Shown here: positions 1-8,517 of the stretch, piece by piece | Layout: every line of letters starts with the position of its first letter | Position numbering within the stretch: position 1 is the stretch's first letter | NCBI GenBank assembly: GCA_030537795.1 | Contig: JAUNVE010000008.1 | Location: 1-62,247 of the forward strand | DNA from: Actinomycetaceae bacterium | GTDB taxonomy: Bacteria > Actinomycetota > Actinomycetes > Actinomycetales > Actinomycetaceae | DNA length: 62,247 nucleotides | Direction of reading: 5' to 3' | Made by a program: the position numbers and the translations under genes | The notes under the pieces: model-generated | What the model was told of the DNA's origin: nothing | What the model saw: only the letters and a program-made list of their open reading frames with translations | Database searches by the model: none

Positions 1-46
1 CGCCCTGTCACGGCGGAGGTCGCCGGTTCGAGCCCGGTCGGGGTCG
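1..46 (+). tRNA. tRNA-Asp (GTC), 3' part only, cut by window start
   Basis: The first 46 bases are identical to the last 46 bases of the complete tRNA-Asp gene at 200-273. They contain the anticodon GTC in its arm, the variable region, the T arm and the 3' acceptor strand. The 5' half lies before the window. No CCA is encoded. Confidence 0.95.
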
Positions 47-199
47 CTTTTCTTTATCCGGCAGATAATGCGCTCTTATTCCAATCACAAACCCGGCGGC
101 AGTGACCGGCGAACGCTTTCGGTTATTCCATGACAATGACCACACGGCCTCCGATTTGTAAAGCCTCGGCGCCTACCGGTAGTATTATCGACGCACCTA

Positions 200-273
200 G
201 GCCCCGTAGCGCAGTTGGTTAGCGCGCCGCCCTGTCACGGCGGAGGTCGCCGGTTCGAGCCCGGTCGGGGTCG
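200..273 (+). tRNA. tRNA-Asp (GTC)
   Basis: A complete cloverleaf can be folded: acceptor strands GGCCCCG and CGGGGTC, anticodon GTC in the loop closed by CCGCC/GGCGG-type pairing, a T loop GTTCGAG-like, and discriminator G. The CCA end is not encoded. It is a second, identical copy of the tRNA-Asp whose end opens the window, and it stands 26 bases before tRNA-Phe, so the three genes form a small tRNA cluster. The 153 bases between the two Asp genes hold no coding signal I recognise. Confidence 0.96.
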
Positions 274-300
274 CGGATCACAACCGCAAGACGTGATCTT

Positions 301-373
301 GCCTCTGTAGCTCAGTTGGTAGAGCGTTCGACTGAAAATCGAAAGGTCACCGGATCGACGCCGGTCGGAGGCA
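301..373 (+). tRNA. tRNA-Phe (GAA)
   Basis: The acceptor strands GCCTCTG and CGGAGGC pair, with one G-U. The anticodon loop holds GAA, and the T stem is CCGG/CCGG-like. The discriminator is A and no CCA is encoded. It is the last gene of the tRNA cluster and is followed directly by a terminator hairpin. Confidence 0.96.
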
Positions 374-376
374 CAA

Positions 377-408
377 CAAACCCCGGGTTTATGCCGGGGG
401 TTTTGTTT
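377..408 (+). terminator. Intrinsic terminator of the tRNA cluster
   Basis: A G+C-rich stem, ACCCCGG before a short loop and CCGGGGGT after it, is flanked by an A-run upstream and TTTTGTTT downstream. It sits 4 bases after tRNA-Phe, so it most likely ends the tRNA transcript. Confidence 0.85.
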
Positions 409-470
409 CCCTTCCCCACTCGCACCCGTGTCTGCTGTTATTTCGTCGCCAATTCACAGACAATACAACT

Positions 471-1691
471 ATGAGTGTCCTAGAAGCAGTTACGCCACCA
501 GCCGATGTCGTTCTCAGAGCTCGCCAACTGACGAAAATCTACGGCAAGGGTGACACGGCAGTCACCGCGCTCAATAGCATTGACGTCGAAATCGGCCGCG
601 GTGACTTCACCGCCATCATGGGGCCTTCCGGCTCCGGAAAATCAACACTCATGCATTGTTTGGCGGGTCTCGATTCCATTTCAGAGGGCGAAATTATTCT
701 CGACGACCTCACCATCTCATCGATGTCGGAACGGAAACTCACGCGACTACGCCGCGACAAAATCGGCTTTATTTTTCAGTCATTTAACCTCATCCCCACC
801 CTCACCGCTGGCGAGAACATCACGCTTCCGGCAGATATATCAAAAAAGAAAGTCCCCACCGAACGCTTCAACCAAGTCGTAGACGCTATTGGACTTCGTG
901 ACCGCCTATCCCACCGACCCGCAGAGCTATCGGGCGGACAACAGCAGCGAGTGGCCTGCGCGCGGGCTTTGGTGACTGAACCCGCGGTGGTATTCGCCGA
1001 CGAACCCACCGGTAATCTCGACTCCAAATCAGGCCTCCAAGTGCTCAGTTTTCTGCGTCGCGCGGTTGACGAATTTTCCCAGACAGTCGTAATGGTCACC
1101 CACGACCCTGATGCGGCAGCCTGGGCAGACCGCGTCCTCTTCCTGGTCGACGGCGCAGTTGTTGCTCAACTCACCGCCCCTAAACGCGACACAATCCTCG
1201 ATGCCTTACGCGAACTGGGCGGTCACGTCACAGCCCCGACACAGGGGTCTGAGTCCGCCCCATCGCCGTCTACACCCGAGGAAATGGGTCCAGCAACTAC
1301 GCCCTTGGCAACTGCGCCCTCGGCACCTGCAGCGGTGAGTTCAGCCCCCCTCGCTCACCACGAATCATCACGTCTACACGCCCGGTCACAACCCGCGAGT
1401 TCCAGCGCACAGACGCACTCCGGCGCCCTCGCTGCGGCAGATGCGGTCTCGGAAACTGCCCCCATACCCGGTGAAACCCTCGACGAAACTCTCCGGCGAA
1501 TTGCCCCTTCGCGCCCCCTGGATCCAGAAACGGAATCCATGCTCGATCAGGCACGCAGAATCCTCGAAGGGCTTCCGGGGCCCGTTGTCCCTGCCGACGA
1601 AACTGATTTCACGGGAAAAATACCAGTCGTCCGCAAGAGCCAACCAGCCGCTGACCCCGGAGTAACCAACCGGGAGCACACGCGTGATTAA
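471..1691 (+). CDS. ABC transporter ATP-binding protein (MacB/LolD type) with long disordered C-terminal tail
   Basis: This is the cytoplasmic ATPase of an FtsX-type ABC transporter. Residues 1 to about 235 form a standard nucleotide-binding domain with Walker A GPSGSGKST, Q-loop in FIFQSFNLIP, signature LSGGQQQRVACARAL, Walker B VVFADEPTGNLD and H-loop VTHD. Residues from about 240 to 406 are an unusual extension rich in Ala, Pro, Ser and Thr, which ordinary LolD/MacB ATPases (about 230 residues) lack. The end overlaps the permease gene by 8 bases, so the two are co-translated. No clear Shine-Dalgarno sequence precedes the ATG at 471. Known relatives export or extract lipoproteins, peptides or drugs, or act mechanically on the envelope; the substrate here is unknown. 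Confidence 0.93.
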   Translation: MSVLEAVTPPADVVLRARQLTKIYGKGDTAVTALNSIDVEIGRGDFTAIMGPSGSGKSTLMHCLAGLDSISEGEIILDDLTISSMSERKLTRLRRDKIGFIFQSFNLIPTLTAGENITLPADISKKKVPTERFNQVVDAIGLRDRLSHRPAELSGGQQQRVACARALVTEPAVVFADEPTGNLDSKSGLQVLSFLRRAVDEFSQTVVMVTHDPDAAAWADRVLFLVDGAVVAQLTAPKRDTILDALRELGGHVTAPTQGSESAPSPSTPEEMGPATTPLATAPSAPAAVSSAPLAHHESSRLHARSQPASSSAQTHSGALAAADAVSETAPIPGETLDETLRRIAPSRPLDPETESMLDQARRILEGLPGPVVPADETDFTGKIPVVRKSQPAADPGVTNREHTRD

Positions 1692-4212
1692 ACTAGCCAT
1701 CCGCGATGTTCGTGCACACGCAACGCGCTTCGTTTTAACGATTCTGTCGGTCATCCTCGCAGTGGCCTTCCTATCCGGCACCCTGGCGTTACGCGATGAC
1801 CTGGAATCAACAATGGCCAATGCGATTGCCTCCTCCACCATTGGCACAATCCAAATCGACGGCCAACGCCTCACACCGTCATCTTCCGAGCGTCACGACG
1901 TTCCTGCGGGATTGGCTGATATAGCTCGCGATATCGAGGGCGTAACCGCAGCGGCCCCGCGGTACTATCTGCCGGTTACCGCTCTCGATCAGAACGACGC
2001 ACCATTTTCTGGAGTCGGTATTCAAACGATGCTGGCTAACTCAACTCCCGGTTTTCCCCAGTGGACACAAGAGGGCCCCGAACCGGAAGGCTCCGAGCAG
2101 ATCACGATTGAAGAATCTGCGCTCGAACGGTTTGGCTACCAGATCGGTGATCGCATCGGTATTGTCATCGCGGGAACCAAACGGGAAATGACTATTGTGG
2201 CGGCGGCTTCATTCGATGAACCCGTCGCCTTCGTCAACGTCTTGTTAATGGAACAAGAAGCCATGAAAGACTGGATCCCCAATCCGCAGATGGCGTCCGC
2301 GATTTCAGTACAAACCGCGGAAGACGCGGATATCCAGGAAGTCATGCTTGATCTTGAGGGCTTGGTGGGCCCCCTGTACGAAGTGCGAACAACCGAGGAA
2401 GTCAACGCCGAGTTCAGTGAAGAAATCGACACGGTGCTGGGATTCGTCACTACTTTCCTGCTGGTATTTATCGTGCTCGCCCTCGGCGTATCCACATTTA
2501 TTATCACGAATACTTTCCATATGGCGGTCAAAGCCCGCCAGAAAGAATTCGCCTATCTGCGCGCCATCGGCGCCTCCCCCGCACAGGTCTTTATTTCGGT
2601 GGCTGCGCAAGCACTCATTGTCGGACTAATTGGGTCGGTGCTCGGTATTGCGCTGGGAAGCGGTTTACTCTTGGTAGCCAACAATTTCCTCAACCGGCTC
2701 GCCCTCACCTCTGGAACGGCTACCACACTGACGCCATCCATTATTGCCACAAGTATCATCATCGGTACCTTCACCACCCTGGTCGGAGCCGTTATCCCCG
2801 CCCGCACGGCCGCCAACACGGCGCCGGTTGAGGCGATGCGTGAAGTATCCGGAGTGCGCGAACCGTCACTGTATCCACGCACGATTCTCGGCGTCATTGT
2901 CGTGACCGTCGGGCTCGTCTGCCTCTATTTTGGAGCCACCCACGGGGTTAATCACGACGGTCTGGCTCTGGGATTAGGTGCGGGCGGACTCGTGATTGGA
3001 ACCCTCCTGCTATCCCCCGCACTCGTCACAGCCATCATCCGCGTTTTGTCGTGGCCACTGCGCTGGACACGCGCATTGACTGCGCGCATAGCATCAGGAA
3101 ACACCATTCGAAATCCGCGTCGCACAGCCGCCACTGCCGGAGCTTTACTAATCGGAATGGGGCTGGTGGCCGCCGGAACTATTCTCGCGGACTCCGTTCG
3201 CCTATCGCTTGCCGACGAACTCAAGGAACAGGTCAAAGCTGACCTTCTCATTAATCCGCTGAGCCCTACCGACACTATCTCAGATGATGTTGTTGACAAG
3301 ATCAAGGCAACAGAAGGCGTCGGAGTGATCAACGACGACTACTATATCGCTCGCGCCCCGGTGATATACCCGCACCAGGACGACCCCGAAATCACTATGT
3401 TTGTGTCTGTACCCGAGGAGTCCTTTAATAACGAGTTTGACGTTCCCCTCGAAGCCGGCGACCTATCCGCGGTATTTAACGGCGAAATCGCCCTGGCGAA
3501 AACCATTGCCGACAACTTAGACGTCTCAGTTGGAGATACCGTAACGGTTGCTGGGCAAGAGGGCGGCAAAGAAATTCGTATCGGCGCCATCCACGACACA
3601 ATCCTGTGGGCACGCATGGCGATAGTGACACCGCAGACACTCGACACCTTGCAGTTACCTTCCCTCGGGCGCATTCAGATTGCAGTATTTACCGATAGTT
3701 CGCACAGCGTTCCCGAAGTTAAAGACGCACTCAAAGACACCCTCAAGTCAACATATACTCTAGCGGTGCTCGATAAAGAGGATCTCGAAACCCGTGTAAC
3801 GAGCACAGTGAATTCGGTTCTGTCGGTGCTTTACGCTCTGCTAGCACTTTCTGTTGTTATCGCCATACTCGGCATTGTCAACACCCTGGGGCTGTCTGTA
3901 ACTGAGCGGAAGACTGAAATCGCCCTCATGCGCGCCATTGGTTTGTCGCGAGTCGGCACCGGAATTATCATCACTATTGAAGCCATTCTGACCAGCATTT
4001 ACGGCACCGTGCTCGGAATCGGAGTCGGCGTTTTATGTGCGGTGGGCCTCATATATTACCTTGAGGACTCGGGCATTACGACACTTTCGATTCCCTGGTC
4101 GGCAATGGGATGGATGCTTATCGGCGCTCTCGTAGTCGGCATCTTCGCTTCCGTTATACCTGCCGTCAGAGCCTCTCGCCAACCTGTGCTCGAAGCTATC
4201 GCAACCGACTAA
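1684..4212 (+). CDS. ABC transporter permease with two FtsX domains (MacB type)
   Basis: The 842-residue protein is the membrane partner of the preceding ATPase. It has an N-terminal transmembrane helix near residues 15-37 and an extracytoplasmic domain to about 250. A first FtsX block of helices lies at about 255-385, ending in the cytoplasmic motif PVEAMREV. Two more helices follow at about 397-465, then a second extracytoplasmic domain. A second FtsX block lies at about 700-842, with TERKTEIALMRAIG and the PVLEAIATD end. This duplicated layout is usual for actinobacterial permeases of the family. The start is GTG, overlapping the ATPase gene. The substrate cannot be read from the sequence. 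Confidence 0.93.
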   Translation: MIKLAIRDVRAHATRFVLTILSVILAVAFLSGTLALRDDLESTMANAIASSTIGTIQIDGQRLTPSSSERHDVPAGLADIARDIEGVTAAAPRYYLPVTALDQNDAPFSGVGIQTMLANSTPGFPQWTQEGPEPEGSEQITIEESALERFGYQIGDRIGIVIAGTKREMTIVAAASFDEPVAFVNVLLMEQEAMKDWIPNPQMASAISVQTAEDADIQEVMLDLEGLVGPLYEVRTTEEVNAEFSEEIDTVLGFVTTFLLVFIVLALGVSTFIITNTFHMAVKARQKEFAYLRAIGASPAQVFISVAAQALIVGLIGSVLGIALGSGLLLVANNFLNRLALTSGTATTLTPSIIATSIIIGTFTTLVGAVIPARTAANTAPVEAMREVSGVREPSLYPRTILGVIVVTVGLVCLYFGATHGVNHDGLALGLGAGGLVIGTLLLSPALVTAIIRVLSWPLRWTRALTARIASGNTIRNPRRTAATAGALLIGMGLVAAGTILADSVRLSLADELKEQVKADLLINPLSPTDTISDDVVDKIKATEGVGVINDDYYIARAPVIYPHQDDPEITMFVSVPEESFNNEFDVPLEAGDLSAVFNGEIALAKTIADNLDVSVGDTVTVAGQEGGKEIRIGAIHDTILWARMAIVTPQTLDTLQLPSLGRIQIAVFTDSSHSVPEVKDALKDTLKSTYTLAVLDKEDLETRVTSTVNSVLSVLYALLALSVVIAILGIVNTLGLSVTERKTEIALMRAIGLSRVGTGIIITIEAILTSIYGTVLGIGVGVLCAVGLIYYLEDSGITTLSIPWSAMGWMLIGALVVGIFASVIPAVRASRQPVLEAIATD

Positions 4213-4558
4213 AAGCGCTATGCCACCTCAGTGCGCCCACTCAAATACATCTTTCGGTTCCGATGGGCGTGCTTTAACTTCCCGAAAACCTCGGTAACGA
4301 TCAAAGGTTCTACTCTCGACTCTCGAAGTTACTCAGCAAGACCTACAATCCATCCGCATCCGAAGCGGACGATGACTCTCCCTAGCTATGGAGCACACCC
4401 ACCGAGTCCTATATGGTTGAATTACATCACGTAAATAGCGCATGCTCTGCTGGTTCATGACAGACTTACATCATAACTGTCGTGTTCGAGTAGATCGTGA
4501 TACATAATGCGTCGACTCCGTCGGCCCGATCCCGGATATGCATATCGAGGAGATGATG
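4213..4558. other. Intergenic region without a recognised gene
   Basis: 346 bases separate the ABC permease from the holin-like gene. The short frames here show no family resemblance or ribosome binding site. An imperfect repeat (ATGACAG and CTGTCGT) near 4457-4488 and an A+T-rich stretch just before 4510 could be part of the promoter of the next gene pair. I see no RNA gene. Confidence 0.5.
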
Positions 4559-5002
4559 ATGACAGCCGAAAAACCCAGTCCGGTTGAATCCGTGGCTGTA
4601 GTGGAGACGCGCCAGTCGCGTCCCAACACGTCCATTGGTGAACTGTTCGGTGAACTGTCAAACCAGATTTCAGCCCTAATTCGCGGTGAGATCGAACTTA
4701 CTAAAGTCAAGGCAACATCACTTGCCAAGAAAGTTGGCGTCGGTGCAGGGCTACTCATCGGGGCCGCCGTATTCGCGCTATATCTACTCGGCTGGATTTT
4801 CCACACCATTGAGGTCGCATTGCGTGCAGCCATGCCTGCTTGGGGAGCTGCCCTGACTGTGACCGGTATTCTCCTCGTCATCGTCTTGATCCTCGCCGCA
4901 ATTGGTGCGGCAGCAATGAAGAAGGGCATGAAAGACAAGCCGGAGCCGCAAGTCAACATGAAACTGAATGTTGAAGCGATGAAGAAGGGACTCGGAAAAT
5001 GA
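4559..5002 (+). CDS. Phage holin-like family protein (actinobacterial envelope protein, Phage_holin_3_6 type)
   Basis: This is a small membrane protein of about 147 residues. It has a polar N-terminus, an amphipathic segment (LFGELSNQISALIRGEIELT), then two hydrophobic helices at about residues 62-85 and 95-120, and a Lys-rich tail. This is the layout of the actinobacterial holin superfamily 6 proteins that are chromosomal and not prophage-linked. The frame is open from an ATG at 4538, but GAGGAG at 4547-4552 sits 6 bases before the third of three tandem ATGs, so I prefer 4559. The stop overlaps the start of the DUF3618 gene by four bases. These two families commonly occur together; their cell role is not established. 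Confidence 0.8.
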   Translation: MTAEKPSPVESVAVVETRQSRPNTSIGELFGELSNQISALIRGEIELTKVKATSLAKKVGVGAGLLIGAAVFALYLLGWIFHTIEVALRAAMPAWGAALTVTGILLVIVLILAAIGAAAMKKGMKDKPEPQVNMKLNVEAMKKGLGK

Positions 5003-5286
5003 GCGATAAGCCGCGCACAGTTGCAGATATTGAAGCCGAGATTCAACGTACTCGGCTGGCAATGCAGTCAACCGTTGATGAAATCACCGGCCGTATCGAC
5101 CCGCGCACGCAGGCTAAAGATTTCGCTGACCGCGCCAAGGCTAGTGCAAATGATATGGGCAAACGCGCTAGCGATACCATCGACGGCGCTAAGGCCGGCG
5201 ATCCCGGCTCTCTTGCCATGGTGGCTTCGGCGGCCACTGGCATTGCTGTTGTCGCAGGCCTGTTCTTCCTTCGTAGGAAGAAGTAA
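4999..5286 (+). CDS. DUF3618 domain protein
   Basis: The 95-residue protein begins with the typical DUF3618 pattern: an acidic/basic helix (ADIEAEIQRTRLAMQSTVDEI) followed by a RIDPRTQAKDF-like segment. It ends in one transmembrane helix (about residues 72-90) and a Arg/Lys-rich tail, RRKK. It is probably anchored with the N-terminal helix in the cytoplasm. It overlaps the holin-like gene by the sequence ATGA, so the pair is translated together. The function of the family is unknown; cell-envelope or stress roles are only suggested by the company it keeps. Confidence 0.85.
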   Translation: MSDKPRTVADIEAEIQRTRLAMQSTVDEITGRIDPRTQAKDFADRAKASANDMGKRASDTIDGAKAGDPGSLAMVASAATGIAVVAGLFFLRRKK

Positions 5287-5482
5287 ATCCGCTGAATCTG
5301 GATATATGAGCACTCGCCCCAAATCGCAGATTGCGGTGGGTCTGGTCTCATAGTTTGTTCACCGTCTGATCGGATAACAAAATGAATCCGATTTTCGCTA
5401 GAATAGGTTCTCGGAAGAAAAATATTCGTTCAAGGGCCGCTTGTCAGCGGTTCCCGATTAACAGTGGAGGGGGTCGACGCCT
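5287..5482 (+). promoter_or_regulatory. Intergenic region with likely promoter of the DUF3073 gene
   Basis: A TAGAAT box at 5399-5404 is a good -10 candidate, about 80 bases before the start codon. I cannot see a convincing -35. A strong ribosome binding site, GGAGGGGG, lies about nine bases before the ATG at 5483. Confidence 0.35.
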
Positions 5483-5668
5483 ATGGGGCGCGGCCGTCAG
5501 AAGGCCAAGCAAGCGAAGGTCGCACGTCGGCTGAAGTACTTCAGCCCTGAGACCGACTACGAAGCGCTGGAACGCGAACTCGCGGCACAGCGCGGCGAAG
5601 TTGAGAGTCCGTACGGGGATATTCCTCCAGCGACCGACGTTGATGATTGGGAAGACTACGCGAAATAA
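5483..5668 (+). CDS. DUF3073 domain protein
   Basis: This is a 61-residue, highly charged soluble protein that starts MGRGRQKAKQAKVARRLKY and continues with an acidic second half. The basic N-terminal block followed by YFSPETDYEALERELA is the hallmark of the actinobacterial DUF3073 family. In mycobacteria and relatives this gene also sits next to purM and purF, as here, but it is convergent with purM in this window. Its function is unknown. The basic head would suit nucleic acid or ribosome contact, which is inference only. Confidence 0.92.
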   Translation: MGRGRQKAKQAKVARRLKYFSPETDYEALERELAAQRGEVESPYGDIPPATDVDDWEDYAK

Positions 5669-5685
5669 AACATCGCCTACTGATT

Positions 5686-5718
5686 CGGGTGCCCGCTAGT
5701 TGTGGGCACCCGTTTTTA
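5686..5718. terminator. Bidirectional terminator between DUF3073 and purM
   Basis: A perfect 9-bp stem, CGGGTGCCC and GGGCACCCG, with a 9-base loop is followed by TTTTTATT on the plus strand. It lies 18 bases after the DUF3073 stop. It also lies beyond the purM stop on the other strand, about 115 bases away. Confidence 0.88.
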
Positions 5719-5832
5719 TTCCCACCTATCCCCCTCAGACATGCAACGCCCGGCGCATCCGTGTTCGTCCATATCTCCTGCCGCCACCTCTCGCACCGGC
5801 AGGTAACGGCGACGTCAGTAACCGCGCTACTT

Positions 5833-6939
5833 TTAAGCCGTGCGATAGGTTCCATATAGGAGTGCGGATCCGCCGTCAACCCCCTTCATGCCTTGTACAA
5901 CGGTAGTGTTGGCTAATCCCGAGGGCGGGCGCTGAACCACGCTTCCAATCACCCAGGGGCGCAGACCCCGCTGCCGCAGATGCCCCACAGCCTCGTCGAC
6001 TTCATCGGCATCGACAACCGCAATCATACCTACGCCGAGGTTAAAGGTTTGTTCCATCGCGTCCCAGGTAACTGCCCCCAGCGAGGCGAGGAGGGAGAAA
6101 ACAGGAGGGATTGTCCACGATGAGCGATCCACGGTGGCATAGTGACCGCGCGGTATAACGCGGGAGATATTGGCTCCCAACCCACCGCCGGTGATATGGC
6201 TAAATGCTTTGATGGTTCCGGCGGGTAACTCGCGGAGGAGGGCGAGGCAGTGCTGGGTATATAGACGAGTCGGCTCGAGTAACTCTTCTCCCAGCGTGCG
6301 CCCCAAATCTGCTACCTGCCACGATAGAGGTTTACCCGCATCCGCAACTATTTTGCGTACAAGTGAATAACCGTTGGAATGAAGTCCTGATGCATCCATG
6401 GCAATAAGCACATCACCGGCCGCAACACGATGGGCACCTAAAACGTCCTCCGCCTCCACAACACCGGTAGCGGCACCGGCAATATCATAGTCGTCGGGCT
6501 CCATCACCCCCGGGTGTTCGGCGGTTTCTCCTCCGATAAGCGGACAGTCAACTTCGGCGCATGCGGTTGCGATGCCTCGCACAATATCTGCGATGCGCTC
6601 AGGAATAACCTGACCGCAGGCAATATAGTCGGTCATCAATAGAGGTTTCGCACCGGTGACGACGATATCGTCTACCACCATGGCCACCAGATCTTGCCCG
6701 ATGGTGTGGTGAATGTCCATGGCCTGCGCGATAGCGATTTTAGTTCCCACCCCATCGGTCGAAGAAGCGAGAAGTGGTTTTTTCATATCGCGCAGCGCAC
6801 CTGCGTCGATGAGGCCGGCAAAACCACCCGCTCCGGCAACAACAGTGGCGTTGTGAGATGCGGCGACGGCATTTTTCATCAGTTCAACCGCGCGATCTCC
6901 CGCTTCAATATCAACGCCAGCGGCAGCGTAGTCGACCAT
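5833..6939 (-). CDS. purM: Phosphoribosylformylglycinamidine cyclo-ligase (AIR synthetase)
   Basis: PurM closes the imidazole ring of 5-aminoimidazole ribotide from FGAM with ATP, the fifth step of purine synthesis. The 368-residue product starts MVDYAAAGVDIEAGD, the conserved PurM N-terminus. It has the ATP-binding stretch LLASSTDGVGTKIAIA, the DIVVTGAKPLLMTDYIA motif, and GGETAEHPGVM, followed by SHITGGGLGANI. The frame is open further upstream, but the ATG at 6939 is preceded by AAGGAG at a good distance and matches the family start. It follows purF by ten bases, so the two form one transcription unit. Confidence 0.97.
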   Translation of the reverse strand: MVDYAAAGVDIEAGDRAVELMKNAVAASHNATVVAGAGGFAGLIDAGALRDMKKPLLASSTDGVGTKIAIAQAMDIHHTIGQDLVAMVVDDIVVTGAKPLLMTDYIACGQVIPERIADIVRGIATACAEVDCPLIGGETAEHPGVMEPDDYDIAGAATGVVEAEDVLGAHRVAAGDVLIAMDASGLHSNGYSLVRKIVADAGKPLSWQVADLGRTLGEELLEPTRLYTQHCLALLRELPAGTIKAFSHITGGGLGANISRVIPRGHYATVDRSSWTIPPVFSLLASLGAVTWDAMEQTFNLGVGMIAVVDADEVDEAVGHLRQRGLRPWVIGSVVQRPPSGLANTTVVQGMKGVDGGSALLYGTYRTA

Positions 6940-6949
6940 TGGGCACTCC

Positions 6950-8452
6950 TTAGGTTGTCGTGACACCCGGGGTTCCAGGGACCGGTGTACCAGGTGGCAC
7001 CGGCATGGGGTATTTTCCATTGAAACATGCAAGGCACAGCGAATTCGCCGGCTGTCCGGTTGAGGCAACCATGCCTTCAATCGACAGATAACCGAGACTA
7101 TCTGCCCCTATAGAGCGACGAATAGCTTCTTCATCCATAGCCGAAGCGATAAGTTCAGCTCTGGTGGGAAAGTCTATGCCGAAAAAGCACGGCCACAGCA
7201 CCGGCGGCGACGAGATGCGCACGTGTAACTCTTTCGCCCCCGCTTCTTTAAGCATGCTGATAAGGGCGCGCTGGGTATTGCCGCGCACAATCGAATCATC
7301 GACAACGACGAGACGTTTACCTTCAATAACTTCGCGTAGCGGGTTAAGTTTAAGCCGAATACCGAGTTGCCGAATCGTTTGGGTGGGTTGGATGAATGTG
7401 CGTCCGACATAGGAGTTTTTCACCAGCCCCTGCGCATAGGGAATACCGGATTCTTGAGCGTATCCAATAGCGGCGGGTGTCCCGGATTCGGGTGTGGCGA
7501 TAACCAGGTCGGCGTCGACGGGATGTTCTCTTGCGAGGTGAGCCCCCATCTCCTGCCTGGCCACAATAATAGAGCGACCCGATATTTTGGTGTCGGGCCG
7601 GGCCAGATACACGTATTCAAATACGCATCCATGCGGGGTGGCTTCACCAAACCGGTAGCTCCGCACGCCCTCCGAATCAATGGCAATCAGTTCTCCGGGT
7701 TCGATTTCGCGGATGAATGTAGCGCCCACGATGTCGAGCGCCGCAGTTTCTGATGCGAGCACCCATCCCGACTGCAGTCGGCCAAGAACGAGCGGACGAA
7801 TTCCGTGCGTATCACGCGCGCCGTAGAGCGTGCGTTCATCCATAAAAACAAGCGAAAATGCTCCATTGATTTGCGGCAAGATGCTGCGCGCGGCTTCAAT
7901 GAGGGACCCGCGCGAAGTGGCGGGGGGAGCATCTGATTTTAGCCGCGTGGCGCGTTCCTTATCCGTGTCGTAGGCTCCGAGGAGGGCGGTAAGTACGGCG
8001 GTATCCGTCGAACATGGATCAAGTGGTTGAGGCGAGGTTTGATGTGCGCGGGCGCGCAGCTCGGCTGTATTGGTGAGGTTGCCATTATGGGCCAGGGCAA
8101 TTGAACCGGTAGCAGTCGGCCCCAGGGTGGGTTGGGCATTTTCCCAAATATCGGCCCCGGTTGTCGCGTAACGAACGTGTCCGATGGCAAGATGCCCCAT
8201 CAGTGGGGTCAATGCTTGGTCATTAAATATCTGCGATACCAGCCCAAGATCTTTGTAAACCATGATGTTGTGGCCATCCGACGCGGCGATTCCTGCTGAT
8301 TGCTGGCCGCGGTGTTGAAGGGCATACAGGCCAAAATATGTCAGCTTAGCTACTTCTTCGCCAGGCGCCCAGACGCCGAATACACCGCATTCATCGCGCG
8401 GCGACTGGTCACTGAGATCGAAGTCGCTACTGAGTTGTCCGTCTCCTCGCAC
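6950..8452 (-). CDS. purF: Amidophosphoribosyltransferase
   Basis: PurF makes phosphoribosylamine from PRPP and glutamine, the committed step of purine synthesis. The glutaminase domain begins with the catalytic Cys in DECGVFGVWAP after a short propeptide of about 21 residues. The phosphoribosyltransferase domain has the PRPP loop VVVDDSIVRGNT. Cysteines in HGCVFEYVY, LWPCFFGID and the C-terminal SLCLACFNGKYP are the pattern of the [4Fe-4S]-containing Bacillus-type enzyme. The start is GTG at 8452, with AAGGA seven bases upstream; a nearby ATG is out of frame. It is first of the purF-purM pair. Confidence 0.97.
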   Translation of the reverse strand: MRGDGQLSSDFDLSDQSPRDECGVFGVWAPGEEVAKLTYFGLYALQHRGQQSAGIAASDGHNIMVYKDLGLVSQIFNDQALTPLMGHLAIGHVRYATTGADIWENAQPTLGPTATGSIALAHNGNLTNTAELRARAHQTSPQPLDPCSTDTAVLTALLGAYDTDKERATRLKSDAPPATSRGSLIEAARSILPQINGAFSLVFMDERTLYGARDTHGIRPLVLGRLQSGWVLASETAALDIVGATFIREIEPGELIAIDSEGVRSYRFGEATPHGCVFEYVYLARPDTKISGRSIIVARQEMGAHLAREHPVDADLVIATPESGTPAAIGYAQESGIPYAQGLVKNSYVGRTFIQPTQTIRQLGIRLKLNPLREVIEGKRLVVVDDSIVRGNTQRALISMLKEAGAKELHVRISSPPVLWPCFFGIDFPTRAELIASAMDEEAIRRSIGADSLGYLSIEGMVASTGQPANSLCLACFNGKYPMPVPPGTPVPGTPGVTTT

Positions 8453-8517
8453 GCGTTCATCCTTACATATTTCGTGCCGCTACGTGTACTGTGCCGCCAA
8501 ATGGATGCATTTCGACA

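Noticed and set aside
4538-5286. Prophage remnant suggested by the holin-like gene
   Set aside because: This holin superfamily is chromosomal in actinobacteria and pairs with DUF3618. No other phage gene is near.
5833-7080. Longer purM start at 7080
   Set aside because: The extra 47 residues overlap purF and do not resemble PurM. The ATG at 6939 has AAGGAG upstream and the conserved start.
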